NCBI RefSeq assembly: GCF_001439695.1
Contig: NZ_JYLL01000002.1
Coordinates: 186,001 to 250,000 of the forward strand
Length of the DNA: 64,000 bases
Source of the DNA: Pseudomonas veronii
GTDB taxonomy: Bacteria > Pseudomonadota > Gammaproteobacteria > Pseudomonadales > Pseudomonadaceae
Reading direction: 5' to 3'
Shown: positions 9,099-17,901 of the stretch, piece by piece
Position numbering within the stretch: position 1 is the first letter of the stretch
Layout of the letters: every line of letters starts with the position of its first letter
Notes under the pieces: generated by a model
Told to the model about the DNA's origin: nothing
Database searches by the model: none
What the model saw: the letters and a program-made list of their open reading frames with translations, nothing else
Position numbers and translations under genes: made by a program

Positions 9099-9932
9099 AT
9101 GTATTCACTTGAAGACCTGCTGCACCTGATGAATCGCCTGCGCGACCCGCAATACGGGTGCCCGTGGGACATCAAGCAAACCTACGCGAGCATCGTCCCG
9201 CACACCCTGGAAGAGGCCTACGAAGTCGCCGACGCCATCGAGCGCGGCGACTTCGATCACCTGCAAGGCGAGTTGGGCGACCTGTTGTTCCAGGTGGTGT
9301 ATTACAGCCAGCTGGCACAGGAAGAAGGGCGCTTCGAGTTCGCCGGGGTGATCGACAGCATCACCCGCAAGCTGATTCGACGTCATCCCCATGTGTTCCC
9401 CACCGGCGATCTGTACGCGCCGCTGGATATCCCGCAACTGAGCGAAGAGCAGGTCAAGACGCGTTGGGAGCAGATCAAGGCCGAGGAGCGCGCGGAAAAG
9501 TCCGACGCCCCCGAGCAACTGTCCCTGCTCGACGATGTGCCCACCGCCTTGCCGTCGCTGTCCCGTGCCGCCAAATTGCAGAAGCGCGCCAGCCAGGTCG
9601 GTTTCGATTGGCCCGCTGCGTTGCCGGTGGTGGATAACGTGCGCGAAGAGCTGGATGAAGTGCTCGAAGCCATGGCCGATAACGATGCAGTGGCCATCGC
9701 CGATGAAGTCGGTGACCTGCTGTTTGCCGCGGTCAACCTGGCCCGTCACCTCAAGGTCGACCCGGAAACCGCCTTGCGCGGTGCCAATGCCAAATTCGAG
9801 CGACGTTTCCGATTTATCGAACAGGCATTGCGCGATACGCGTCAATCCATGGAAGATTGCACCCTCGAAGAGTTGGACGCCCTGTGGGGCGAAGCCAAAC
9901 GCCAGGAAAAGAACGTGTCCAGCTGCGGTTGA
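9099..9932 (+). CDS. mazG: Nucleoside triphosphate pyrophosphohydrolase MazG
   Basis: House-cleaning enzyme that hydrolyses (d)NTPs to the monophosphate and pyrophosphate; in E. coli it tempers the stringent response, and it often follows relA. The 277 residues contain two MazG folds. The first has EEAYEVADAIE and ELGDLLFQVVYYSQ (about 36-70); the second has EELDEVLEA and EVGDLLFAAVNLARHL (about 185-215). These acidic ExxE/ExxD motifs bind magnesium. The first 83 bp lie in the second unit of the tandem duplication, but the gene is complete. An upstream partial copy of its start (8735-8817) may compete for ribosomes if both are on one transcript. Confidence 0.95.
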   Translation: MYSLEDLLHLMNRLRDPQYGCPWDIKQTYASIVPHTLEEAYEVADAIERGDFDHLQGELGDLLFQVVYYSQLAQEEGRFEFAGVIDSITRKLIRRHPHVFPTGDLYAPLDIPQLSEEQVKTRWEQIKAEERAEKSDAPEQLSLLDDVPTALPSLSRAAKLQKRASQVGFDWPAALPVVDNVREELDEVLEAMADNDAVAIADEVGDLLFAAVNLARHLKVDPETALRGANAKFERRFRFIEQALRDTRQSMEDCTLEELDALWGEAKRQEKNVSSCG

Positions 9933-9957
9933 GCAGTTGCCTAAGTGAGTAAGCACC

Positions 9958-10503
9958 ATGAGCCTTTCCCTTCGCGACCAGTTGCTCAAAGCAGGTCTGG
10001 TCAACCAAAAGCAGGCCAAGCAGGTCGGCAAAGAGAAACAGAAACATCAACGTCTGGTCCACAAAGGCCAGGCCGAGGCCGATGACACCCAGGCACGCCT
10101 GGCCCAGGAAGCCATGGCCGAGAAGGTCAAGCGCGACCAGGAGCTGAACCGCCAGCAGCAGGAGAAAGCCGAGGCCAAGGCCCGCACGGCCCAGGTCAAG
10201 CAACTGATCGAGACCTCGCGCCTGCCCAAGCTGACCACCGAGGACTACTACAACTTCGTGGATGACAAGAAGGTCAAGCGCCTGTCGGTCAACACGCTGA
10301 TGCGCAACAAGCTGAGCAACGGCTCCCTGGCGATCGTGCATCACGCCGGCGGTTACGAGGTGATCCCGCGCGAAGCGGCGCTGAAGATCCAGGAGCGCGC
10401 GCCGGAGCGTATCGTCCAGCTCAATATCCTCACCGAAAGCCAGGTGCCGGATGAGGATGATCCTTACGCCGCCTACCAGATCCCGGATGATCTGATGTGG
10501 TAA
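9958..10503 (+). CDS. DUF2058 family protein
   Basis: A 181-residue, highly charged protein beginning MSLSLRDQLLKAGLV, typical of the DUF2058 (YaiL-like) family described as nucleoid- or nucleotide-associated. Residues about 15-85 are very rich in K, Q, E and A and should form a coiled coil. The C-terminal part (YYNFVDDKKVKRL, then YEVIPREAALKIQ) is the conserved domain. It begins 25 bp after mazG, probably in the same transcript, and is followed by a strong terminator. Its biochemical role is not established. Confidence 0.85.
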   Translation: MSLSLRDQLLKAGLVNQKQAKQVGKEKQKHQRLVHKGQAEADDTQARLAQEAMAEKVKRDQELNRQQQEKAEAKARTAQVKQLIETSRLPKLTTEDYYNFVDDKKVKRLSVNTLMRNKLSNGSLAIVHHAGGYEVIPREAALKIQERAPERIVQLNILTESQVPDEDDPYAAYQIPDDLMW

Positions 10504-10517
10504 GGCTGTAAAACAAT

Positions 10518-10547
10518 AAACCCCGCTCACCGGCGGGGTTTTTGTTT
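10518..10547 (+). terminator. Rho-independent terminator after the DUF2058 gene
   Basis: Stem AAACCCCGC (10518-10526) with GCGGGGTTT (10533-10541), loop TCACCG, followed by TTGTTTT. Confidence 0.9.
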
Positions 10548-10594
10548 TCAGGCAACCAGGCTGCGTGGGCCTGGCGCCTGAGTCTGGCAAATAG

Positions 10595-10783
10595 TCAGGA
10601 GCTTTGTGCCTGGCGTTTCATCTCAAGGGTTTCGAGCTCGTTTTTATAGTTATGAGCGTCGCTCTCGTTATGAAACATGCCGACCAGCAGGTCTTGTTGG
10701 TGTACGTCCCAGATGTGAATCCCATGGCCCAATGCTTCGTGGGACATATGTTCGTCGTCGCGCTCAGTCACTTTTACAGTCAT
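10595..10783 (-). CDS. Small conserved hypothetical protein (62 aa)
   Basis: I chose the start at 10783 (MTVKVTERDDEHMSH) because GGAGCAAGC precedes it; an upstream in-frame start at 10831 has no such site. The product is short, acidic and histidine-rich (HEALGHGIHIWDVHQQDL), with a charged helical C-terminus (NYKNELETLEMKRQAQ). It has no signal peptide or membrane segment. I do not recognise a function. It stands alone between two terminators. Confidence 0.6.
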   Translation of the reverse strand: MTVKVTERDDEHMSHEALGHGIHIWDVHQQDLLVGMFHNESDAHNYKNELETLEMKRQAQSS

Positions 10784-11013
10784 CTGCTTGCTCCAATCTC
10801 TGGTTGATCTGCGGCAAGTCGTCGCAGGCATTTGTTATATGTTTTGTTAGCTTGCTAAGTAAACCGATTTTTCCTGCAACAGTCCTTTACAGAAATAGCA
10901 ACAATTGTGCAGGCCGCGTAAACCGCGACATTGCGCCACAGGCGGCTGGGTTTTATGACAAAAGCTTCATGATTGCGTCAGGCAATAACGGCCTTGCCTG
11001 AATATTCCAGGCG

Positions 11014-11040
11014 AAAAAAAGCCCCGCATTGCGCGAGGCT
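11014..11040 (-). terminator. Rho-independent terminator of the purM-purN-DUF3108 operon
   Basis: Read leftward, AGCCTCGC pairs with GCGGGGCT around the loop GCAAT (11028-11032), followed by seven Ts (11020-11014). Confidence 0.88.
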
Positions 11041-11062
11041 CTTTTCCAACGTATCAGTTCAA

Positions 11063-11776
11063 TCAGCTGCCTTTGACAGGCTGACCGTCAACCGTGCCGT
11101 CTTGCAGCATGATGTTGTATTCCTTGCCGTCGGTTTCCACCTGACGCAGGGCAACCAGGATGCCGCCCCAGTCCTTGGCAAACCACATCTGGGTGATGCG
11201 CTTGCTTTGGGTCGGGTCACGCACGCGCTCGACCTTGATCGCGTCGATGGAGCCGGCTTTGGTCTGGACCTTTTCCGGGCCGATCACGCGAAAGTCGTAG
11301 GTGTCGACGTCGGTGCCTTCAACCACGTTGTAGCTCATGCTCTTCTTGCCGGCCGCGACATCGCGCTGCAGCGCCAACTGGTAGGTCGACTTGTCGAGCA
11401 TGCCGCTTTGCAGGGCAACGTTGACCGGGTCTTTGTTTTCAAAGCCGGTGACTTTCTTGGCGGTCTGGTCGAAGTCCAGGTTGATCCTTTTCGCCTTGCC
11501 CAGGCCGCCGCGTTCGAAGGTGTAGCTCTTCGGCTGCAGGGCGTCCTTGTCGAATTGGATCACGCTGGTTTCGGTGAGGCTGGCAATCATCATGGAAGCC
11601 TTGAAGTTCAAGGTCCAGGTGCCATCGCCATTGTGGGTCAGGCTGCGCTCGGCCGAACCGCTCATGGGCAACTGTTTCCAGTCGGCGGTGTAGCTGGCGG
11701 AGAAAGGATGTAAATCTGCTGCTTGCACCGCAGGCAAGGCGAACAGCGCAAAAGCGAAGAGCAAGGCGCGACGCAT
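11063..11776 (-). CDS. DUF3108 domain-containing periplasmic protein
   Basis: 237 residues with a clear Sec signal peptide (MRRALLFAFALFALPAVQA, cleavage after about residue 19). The mature part is the DUF3108 beta-rich domain seen in proteobacterial cell-envelope proteins, with ASYTADWKQLPMSG near the start and KVERVRDPTQSKRITQMWFA late. An AGGAGA site precedes the ATG. It lies 8 bp after purN and so is likely the third gene of the purM-purN operon; the family's role is unknown and the linkage to purine synthesis may be only transcriptional. Confidence 0.85.
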   Translation of the reverse strand: MRRALLFAFALFALPAVQAADLHPFSASYTADWKQLPMSGSAERSLTHNGDGTWTLNFKASMMIASLTETSVIQFDKDALQPKSYTFERGGLGKAKRINLDFDQTAKKVTGFENKDPVNVALQSGMLDKSTYQLALQRDVAAGKKSMSYNVVEGTDVDTYDFRVIGPEKVQTKAGSIDAIKVERVRDPTQSKRITQMWFAKDWGGILVALRQVETDGKEYNIMLQDGTVDGQPVKGS

Positions 11777-11784
11777 AAAATCTC

Positions 11785-12435
11785 CTAGGTTCGAATCAAG
11801 TGGCCGCTGGCCGCGAGTAACTGACCGTCCAATAATGCACCCTGTTTACCAAGAATCAACCGCCCCTCGGCAAACCAGCGAACAGCCAGCGGGTAAATCC
11901 TGTGTTCCTGCGTATGAACCCGTTGCGCAAGCGTCTGCGCCGAGTCGTCAGACTCTACCGGAACCACTGCCTGTACGACCAGAGGCCCGCCATCGAGTTC
12001 CTCGGTGACAAAATGCACGCTGCAGCCATGCTCGCTGTCGCCCGCGTCGAGGGCGCGCTGATGGGTGTGCATGCCTTTGTACTTGGGCAGCAGGGAAGGG
12101 TGGATATTCAACAGCCGCCCAGCGTAGTGCCGCACGAAATCAGCGCTGAGGATACGCATGAAGCCGGCCAGTACCACGAGTTTGGGGTTGAAGGCGTCGA
12201 TCAGTTCGACCAGGGCGCTGTCGAAGGCCTCGCGACCTTCGAAAGCCTTGTGATCCAGGGTGCGCGTGGCAATGCCTGCCTCCCTGGCGCGTTGCAGGCC
12301 ATAGGCGTCGCTGCGGTTGGAGATCACCGCAGCGATGCGCGCCGGGCTGTCGCCGGTGCGCGTGCTGTCGATCAGGGCCTGCAAGTTACTGCCGGTGCCG
12401 GAGAGCAGCACCACGACATCACAGGTTGCAGACAT
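11785..12435 (-). CDS. purN: Phosphoribosylglycinamide formyltransferase (GART)
   Basis: Transfers the formyl group of 10-formyltetrahydrofolate to GAR, the third step of de novo purine synthesis. The 216 residues start with the GAR-binding VVLLSGTGSNLQALID. The family signature LLNIHPSLLPKYKGMHTH contains the catalytic Asn and His, and the later EELDGGPLV contains the catalytic Asp region. The start overlaps the purM stop by one base (TGATG), so translation is probably coupled. Confidence 0.97.
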   Translation of the reverse strand: MSATCDVVVLLSGTGSNLQALIDSTRTGDSPARIAAVISNRSDAYGLQRAREAGIATRTLDHKAFEGREAFDSALVELIDAFNPKLVVLAGFMRILSADFVRHYAGRLLNIHPSLLPKYKGMHTHQRALDAGDSEHGCSVHFVTEELDGGPLVVQAVVPVESDDSAQTLAQRVHTQEHRIYPLAVRWFAEGRLILGKQGALLDGQLLAASGHLIRT

Positions 12436-13493
12436 CAGTGCGCCTTAAGGTTCTTCAGTTCAACCTGAGCCGCGCCTTCGGCGGCAGCAGCGATCTGGCC
12501 GATGACCCAAGGCTGTTCGCCGGCTTCGCGCAGCACGTTCAACGCGCTTTCCACGTGCTCTTGCGCCACGCAGATCACCATGCCCACGCCGCAGTTCAGC
12601 ACGCGGTGCATTTCGGTTTCGTTGACGTTGCCTTTCTCTTGCAGCCAGTCGAATACCGCAGGACGCTGCCAGCTGGCCACGTCGACAATCGCCTGGGCGC
12701 CTTTGGGCAGGACGCGCGGGATGTTGTCCAGCAGGCCGCCGCCGGTGATGTGGGCCATGGCTTTGACCGCGCCGGTGTCCTTGATCAGCTTGAGCAGTGG
12801 CTTGACGTAGATGCGTGTCGGCGCCATCAGCAGGTCGGTCAGGGGCTTGCCGTCGAGCTGGATGTTCTCGATGTCGGCGCCGGACACTTCGATGATCTTG
12901 CGGATCAGCGAGTAGCCGTTGGAGTGCGGGCCGGACGACGGCAGGGCGAGCAGGGCGTCGCCGGCAGCCACTTTGGAGCCGTCGATGATCTCGGCTTTTT
13001 CGACCACGCCGACGCAGAAGCCGGCCAGGTCGTAGTCTTCGCCTTCGTACATGCCTGGCATTTCAGCGGTTTCGCCGCCGACCAGAGAGCAACCCGACAA
13101 TTCGCAGCCGGCGCCGATGCCGGTGACCACTTGGGTCGCGGTTTCGACGTTGAGCTTGCCGGTGGCGTAGTAGTCCAGGAAGAACAACGGCTCGGCGCCG
13201 CACACCACCAGGTCGTTGACGCACATGGCGACCAGGTCGATGCCGATGCTGTCGTGTTTGTTCAGGTTCAGGGCCAGGCGCAGTTTGGTGCCCACGCCGT
13301 CGGTGCCGGAAACCAGCACGGGCTGTTTGTAGCCGGCCGGGATTTCACAGAGGGCGCCAAAACCGCCCAGGCCACCCATGACTTCGGGGCGCGCAGTGCG
13401 CTTGGCGACGCTCTTGATGCGTTCGACCAATGCTTCACCGGCGTCGATGTCTACACCGGCGTCCTTGTAGCTCAGGGAGGGTTGCTTGCTCAT
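12435..13493 (-). CDS. purM: Phosphoribosylformylglycinamidine cyclo-ligase (AIR synthetase)
   Basis: ATP-dependent closure of the imidazole ring, the fifth step of purine synthesis. At 352 residues it is full length. It starts [19 protein letters not shown], has the conserved [14 protein letters not shown] substrate loop and the [18 protein letters not shown] motif, and ends in the ATP-grasp-like PurM C-terminal domain with THITGGGL-type sequence ([15 protein letters not shown]). It is the first gene of the leftward purM-purN-DUF3108 operon. Confidence 0.97.
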   Translation of the reverse strand: MSKQPSLSYKDAGVDIDAGEALVERIKSVAKRTARPEVMGGLGGFGALCEIPAGYKQPVLVSGTDGVGTKLRLALNLNKHDSIGIDLVAMCVNDLVVCGAEPLFFLDYYATGKLNVETATQVVTGIGAGCELSGCSLVGGETAEMPGMYEGEDYDLAGFCVGVVEKAEIIDGSKVAAGDALLALPSSGPHSNGYSLIRKIIEVSGADIENIQLDGKPLTDLLMAPTRIYVKPLLKLIKDTGAVKAMAHITGGGLLDNIPRVLPKGAQAIVDVASWQRPAVFDWLQEKGNVNETEMHRVLNCGVGMVICVAQEHVESALNVLREAGEQPWVIGQIAAAAEGAAQVELKNLKAH

Positions 13494-13848
13494 GATCCAG
13501 GCCTTTAGGGGGGATTCAGGGGTAACGACCGATTGGGCAAGGGCTCTTGTGAAAAGGCCCAGCCATTGACGGTCTGCGAAGGCGCGCGATTTTATCAGGC
13601 TTGAGGGTCAGCGGCCATCCTCGGGCCGACGGGCAGAGCCACATAGATAAAAAAGCCGGTTAAAAAAATGCTAATCGGGTCTGCCCAGCTCCGTATTAAG
13701 GTATAGCCTTGAACCCGCTATCGTTATGACAGTAGGAAAACTTACCGAGACCCCGTGAATGTTTTACCGATCGCTGTGGTCACAGCCTTGGCAAACCGAG
13801 ATCACGCGGTCTGTTCCAGCCGCTAATTTTGTCGTTCGGGAATCTTCC
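13494..13848. other. Divergent intergenic region, purM / DUF2066 gene
   Basis: About 355 bp between the two divergent genes must hold both promoters. I see AT-rich stretches (TTAAAAAAATGC near 13661) but no motif good enough to call as an operator. An in-frame upstream ATG at 13759 exists for the rightward gene but encodes no signal peptide at its start. Confidence 0.5.
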
Positions 13849-14889
13849 ATGCGTCTGTGTAATGTGTTTTTTGTAGGCTGCTTGTCGTTGGTCAGCCTGG
13901 CGAGTCATGCCGAAACCCTCAATGGCCTTTATCAAGTACTGGAGCCGGTCAGCAGCCAGTCACCGCAAGAACGCGACCAGGCGACCCAGCGCGCCGTACA
14001 GACCCTGGTGATCCGCCTCACTGGCGACGCCAAGGCCGCCGAAGGCCCCGGCCTGGCGGCGGTGCGCAAGGACCCGCAACAAATCATCACGCAATACGGC
14101 TACGACGCCGGCCCGCCGGAAAGCCTGCAAGTGGATTTCGACCCCGTCAGCACCGATCGCGCGTTGCGTGAGGCCGGCTTGTCGATCTGGGGCAGCAATC
14201 GGCCGTCGATCCTGGGTTGGTGGCTGAATGACTCTACCGACGGCAGCAACCTGGTCGGGGATGGCCAGGCCGTCGCGCAGGCGCTGCGCCGTGCGGCGCA
14301 ACATCGCGGCTTGCCGCTGCGCCTGCCGTTGGGGGATTTGGATGAACAGGTGGTCGCCACCGCGCCCAACCTCGAAAGCGCGGACGCCACGCCGTTGCGT
14401 GCAGCCTCGGAACGCTACGGCGCCGATGCGATGCTCGCAGTGCATGCGCGCCAGGAGGGCAGCCAATGGCAGGCCAAATGGCGCCTGTGGTTGGGCGACA
14501 AGAGCGAGCAGGGCACCGCGCAAGGCGCCGACACCGCGGCCGTGGCCGATGCCGTGATGCTGGCGGTCAGCCAGAAACTGGCGCCGCGCTTTGTGGTCAA
14601 GCCGGGCGCGAGCACCGAGCAATTGCTCGAAGTGCAGGGCATGACCCTGGAGCGCTACGCCGCGTTGGGCCACTTGCTCGAGCCGTTTGGCGGCCAGCCG
14701 CAGCGCGTGGATGGCAATCGTATTGTGTATCGCGTCAATGGCAGCGCCGATCAGTTGCGTACTCAACTGAGCCTGGCCAGGTTGCAGGAGATTCCCCCGG
14801 GTGAAGCACTGGCTGCGCAACCGCCAGTGGACGGCACGCAGCCGGTCGCCGCCCCTGAGCCGCAGGCGCAACTGCGTTTTCGTTGGTAA
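13849..14889 (+). CDS. DUF2066 domain-containing periplasmic protein
   Basis: 346 residues from the ATG at 13849, chosen because it places a normal signal peptide (MRLCNVFFVGCLSLVSLASHA) at the N-terminus. The mature protein carries the DUF2066 domain (GLYQVLEPVSSQSPQERDQA... VIRLTGD..., then VDFDPVSTDRALREAGL and SILGWW). The family is widespread next to AI-2E-family permeases and hda in gamma-proteobacteria, exactly as here, but its function is not known. Confidence 0.85.
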   Translation: MRLCNVFFVGCLSLVSLASHAETLNGLYQVLEPVSSQSPQERDQATQRAVQTLVIRLTGDAKAAEGPGLAAVRKDPQQIITQYGYDAGPPESLQVDFDPVSTDRALREAGLSIWGSNRPSILGWWLNDSTDGSNLVGDGQAVAQALRRAAQHRGLPLRLPLGDLDEQVVATAPNLESADATPLRAASERYGADAMLAVHARQEGSQWQAKWRLWLGDKSEQGTAQGADTAAVADAVMLAVSQKLAPRFVVKPGASTEQLLEVQGMTLERYAALGHLLEPFGGQPQRVDGNRIVYRVNGSADQLRTQLSLARLQEIPPGEALAAQPPVDGTQPVAAPEPQAQLRFRW

Positions 14890-14932
14890 ATGTTCTGCTT
14901 TATATAGCAGCCGATAAAAGATGGAGTGGTGT

Positions 14933-16006
14933 ATGGCGGATACGCGTCGTTGGGTGTGGCTTGGCGGGATCGCCCTGCTGTGCGTTTTTGTGTTCTTGCT
15001 GCATTCGATCCTGACGCCGTTCCTGGTCGCGCTGTTGCTCGCCTATCTGTTCGATCCCGTGGTGGATCGCCTGGAGAAAGCCGGCCTGTCGCGGACTTTG
15101 GGGGTGGTCACGGTGTTTGCGCTGTTTACGCTGATCATCACGGCGTTGGTGCTGGTGCTGGTGCCGATGCTGGCCAAGCAGTTGTTCCGTCTGTATGAAC
15201 TGGCGCCGCAGATGCTCGACTGGCTGCAGCACACGGCGATGCCGTGGGCCCAGGCCAAGCTGGGGCTGGCGGATGGCTTCTGGAAGTTCGACAAGGTCAA
15301 GGCTGCGATCAGCGAGCATATGGGCCAGACCACCGACATCGTCGGCGTGGTTCTCAGCCAGGCCACGGCATCCAGCCTGGCGCTGATCGGCTGGCTGACC
15401 AATCTGGTGTTGATCCCGGTGGTGGCGTTCTACCTGTTGCGGGACTGGGACATCATGATGGCCAAGATCCGCAGCCTGCTGCCGCGTGACCGTGAAGCGC
15501 GCATCGTGTCCCTGGCCGGGGAGTGTCATGAGGTCTTGGGGGCGTTCGTGCGCGGCCAGCTGCTGGTGATGCTGGCCCTGGGGATTATCTATGCCGCCGG
15601 CTTGATGGCGATCGGCCTGGAGCTGGGCCTGTTGATTGGCTTGATTGCCGGTCTGGCCGCGATCGTGCCGTACATGGGCTTTGTGATCGGTATCGGTGCG
15701 GCGCTGGTGGCCGGGCTGTTCCAGTTTGGCGGTGACCTGTACCCGATGCTCGGGATTGTCGCGGTGTTCATGGTCGGCCAGGCCCTCGAAGGCATGGTGC
15801 TGACCCCATTGCTGGTGGGTGATCGCATCGGCCTGCACCCGGTCGCGGTGATCTTTGCGATCCTGGCTGGCGGTGAGTTGTTCGGCTTTACCGGCATCCT
15901 GCTCGCGCTGCCGGTGGCGGCGGTGATCATGGTGCTGGTGCGTCATGTCCACGATCTGTACAAGGATTCGGACATGTACGGGGGCGTTGAAGACCCCGAT
16001 TTGTAA
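14933..16006 (+). CDS. AI-2E family transporter (PerM/YdiK type)
   Basis: 357-residue inner-membrane protein with about eight hydrophobic segments, including paired N-terminal helices (WVWLGGIALLCVFVFLL, then TPFLVALLLAYLFDPVVD) and the family's C-terminal block (GLIAGLAAIVPYMGF; ALEGMVLTPLLVGDRIGLHP). I chose the ATG at 14933 because GGAG lies 6 bases upstream; the ATG at 14921 lacks a site. Family names suggest autoinducer-2 export but other substrates are proposed. It sits 43 bp after the DUF2066 gene and ends in a terminator. Confidence 0.88.
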   Translation: MADTRRWVWLGGIALLCVFVFLLHSILTPFLVALLLAYLFDPVVDRLEKAGLSRTLGVVTVFALFTLIITALVLVLVPMLAKQLFRLYELAPQMLDWLQHTAMPWAQAKLGLADGFWKFDKVKAAISEHMGQTTDIVGVVLSQATASSLALIGWLTNLVLIPVVAFYLLRDWDIMMAKIRSLLPRDREARIVSLAGECHEVLGAFVRGQLLVMLALGIIYAAGLMAIGLELGLLIGLIAGLAAIVPYMGFVIGIGAALVAGLFQFGGDLYPMLGIVAVFMVGQALEGMVLTPLLVGDRIGLHPVAVIFAILAGGELFGFTGILLALPVAAVIMVLVRHVHDLYKDSDMYGGVEDPDL

Positions 16007-16016
16007 TCGCAGCGTC

Positions 16017-16048
16017 ACAAACCCGGCCCAGGCCGGGTTTGTTGTTTC
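16017..16048 (+). terminator. Rho-independent terminator after the AI-2E-family gene
   Basis: Twelve-base arms ACAAACCCGGCC (16017-16028) and GGCCGGGTTTGT (16031-16042), followed by TGTTTC. Confidence 0.9.
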
Positions 16049-16209
16049 TGGCGCTGTGGCGTCAAACAATTTGCGTAAATCCAACAAGTTAACGCAAACC
16101 TTTGATTTTGCTTATGGTCTGCTGCATTGTGCGCCCGGCGTCACGGGTATAAACTTTGCAAACTTTTCACAGAGGCCACTAACGGTTCGATCGGAGCCGT
16201 TCAGTCAGC

Positions 16210-16914
16210 ATGAAACCGATTCAGCTGCCCTTAGGTGTGCGTCTGCGTGACGACGCCACCTTTATCAATTACTACCCAGGCGCCAACGCCGCAGCACTCG
16301 GCTATGTCGAGCGGCTCTGCGAAGCCGACGCCGGGTGGACTGAAAGCCTGATCTACCTGTGGGGCAAGCAAGGCGTGGGGCGCACCCACCTGTTGCAGGC
16401 CGCGTGCCTGCGCTTCGAGCAGATGGGCGAACCGGCGGTTTACCTGCCGTTGGCGGAGTTGATGGACCGCGGGATCGGGATTTTCGACAACCTCGAACAA
16501 TACGAACTGGTGTGCCTGGACGATCTGCAGGCCGTCGCCGGCAAGGCGGATTGGGAAGAGGCGCTGTTTCATCTGTTCAACCGCCTGCGCGACAGCGGGC
16601 GCCGCCTGCTGATCGCGGCTTCGACCTCGCCCCGTGAGTTGCCGGTCAAGCTGGCCGACCTCAAGTCGCGCCTGACCCTGGCGCTGATCTTCCAGATGCG
16701 CCCGCTGTCCGACGAGGACAAATTGCGTGCCCTGCAATTGCGTGCATCCCGTCGCGGCCTGCACCTCACCGACGAGGTCGGGCACTTTATCCTCACCCGC
16801 GGCACCCGCAGCATGAGCGCATTGTTCGATTTGCTCGAGCAGCTCGATCAGGCCTCTTTGCAGGCCCAGCGCAAGCTGACGATTCCCTTCCTCAAGGAAA
16901 CCCTCGGCTGGTAG
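16210..16914 (+). CDS. hda: DnaA regulatory inactivator Hda
   Basis: AAA+ protein homologous to the ATPase core of DnaA; with the DNA-loaded sliding clamp it promotes hydrolysis of DnaA-ATP and prevents over-initiation. The 234 residues begin MKPIQLPLGVRLRD, which holds the short clamp-binding motif (QLPLGV). Further on are the P-loop (GKQGVGRTHLLQ), Walker B (LVCLDDLQAV), sensor and arginine-finger region (SPRELPVKLADLKSRL) and C-terminal lid (GTRSMSALFDLLEQLD). The length equals other pseudomonad Hda proteins. Confidence 0.94.
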   Translation: MKPIQLPLGVRLRDDATFINYYPGANAAALGYVERLCEADAGWTESLIYLWGKQGVGRTHLLQAACLRFEQMGEPAVYLPLAELMDRGIGIFDNLEQYELVCLDDLQAVAGKADWEEALFHLFNRLRDSGRRLLIAASTSPRELPVKLADLKSRLTLALIFQMRPLSDEDKLRALQLRASRRGLHLTDEVGHFILTRGTRSMSALFDLLEQLDQASLQAQRKLTIPFLKETLGW

Positions 16915-17127
16915 CCGGCCCTTGTGTTTCGGGGGCTTCGGCAAATTTCAGGCGCCAGGAAACCTGCGTTTTGGCCGGCTTGACCACGCAAAACACGCGC
17001 AAAGGGTATTAAGGGCTTAGATGTCATAACGCAAACAGTAAGTCACATGGATCACGATTGAATTTGCAAATCGATGTGATAGAAGGCATAGTCTCGACTT
17101 CTTTACACATCAGCCACGGTCGTGCCC

Positions 17128-17757
17128 ATGCTAAATCGCTTCGCACCCCTCGTGCCTCTCGCACTTGTCGCTCTGTTGTTTGGTTGCGCCTCCCACCCTC
17201 AACAAGTGGCCGAGCAGCACAATCAACAGTATAAAAATCAGGCAAAATTCGTTGCTGCGCAGTCTTCCACTGTTTATGAGGAAGAGCTGGCAACCGAAAA
17301 AGAACTGGCCGCCTTCGCTGGCAACAAGCCTTATCAGCTTCCCGTTCTGGCCGACAGCATCCTCGAACGCGGCATGTCCCTGATCGGGACCCGTTACCGT
17401 TTCGGCGGTACCTCTGAAGCCGGTTTTGATTGCAGCGGTTTTATCGGTTACCTGTTTCGCGAAGAAGCTGGCATGAACCTGCCACGCTCCACCCGCGAAA
17501 TGATCAACGTGAATGCACCGTTGGTCGCGCGTAACAACCTCAAGCCTGGGGATCTGCTTTTCTTCAGTACCAGTGGCCGCGGTCGCGTCAGTCACGCCGG
17601 TATCTACCTGGGCGATAACCAGTTTATCCACTCCAGCAGCCGCCGCAGCGGTGGTGTTCGAGTCGACAGCCTGGGCGACAGCTACTGGAGCAAAACCTTC
17701 ATCGAAGCCAAGCGCGCACTTGCCATGGCCCCGACGACGATTACCGCTAGCAAGTAA
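17128..17757 (+). CDS. NlpC/P60 family lipoprotein (cell-wall endopeptidase), first of a pair
   Basis: 209 residues from the ATG at 17128; a GTG at 17122 is also possible. The lipoprotein signal ends in LLFGC, so the mature protein is anchored through that cysteine. A spacer (about 25-75) rich in Q, E and A leads into the NlpC/P60 domain: GTRYRFGG, catalytic DCSGF, PRSTREM, a SHAGIYLG histidine and a HSSSRR histidine. Family members cut peptidoglycan stem peptides. A second related lipoprotein gene starts 144 bp downstream. Confidence 0.9.
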   Translation: MLNRFAPLVPLALVALLFGCASHPQQVAEQHNQQYKNQAKFVAAQSSTVYEEELATEKELAAFAGNKPYQLPVLADSILERGMSLIGTRYRFGGTSEAGFDCSGFIGYLFREEAGMNLPRSTREMINVNAPLVARNNLKPGDLLFFSTSGRGRVSHAGIYLGDNQFIHSSSRRSGGVRVDSLGDSYWSKTFIEAKRALAMAPTTITASK

Positions 17758-17901
17758 AGTTAAAGTGATACTTGAAGTTTGACGTGTAAGCGCTAGAATC
17801 TCTGGACATTGTTGTAATCCGTTCGCGCAAGCCATGCTTGCGCGTTCTGGTTTTCAGCGTTCGGCAGCGAAAGCCGCATCCAGACCAGGATTGTTCTGCA
17901 C

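Larger units (their letters stand above)
8818..9181 (+). repeat. Tandem duplication, unit 2
   Basis: Second 364-base unit, directly abutting unit 1. It supplies the 5' end of the intact mazG. The three substitutions relative to unit 1 lie at 8971 and 9033 (both intergenic) and 9097 (2 bp before the mazG ATG). Confidence 0.95.

Noticed and set aside
12426..13508. 360-codon frame opposite purM
   Set aside because: Shadow of purM; no start signal and no recognisable domain.
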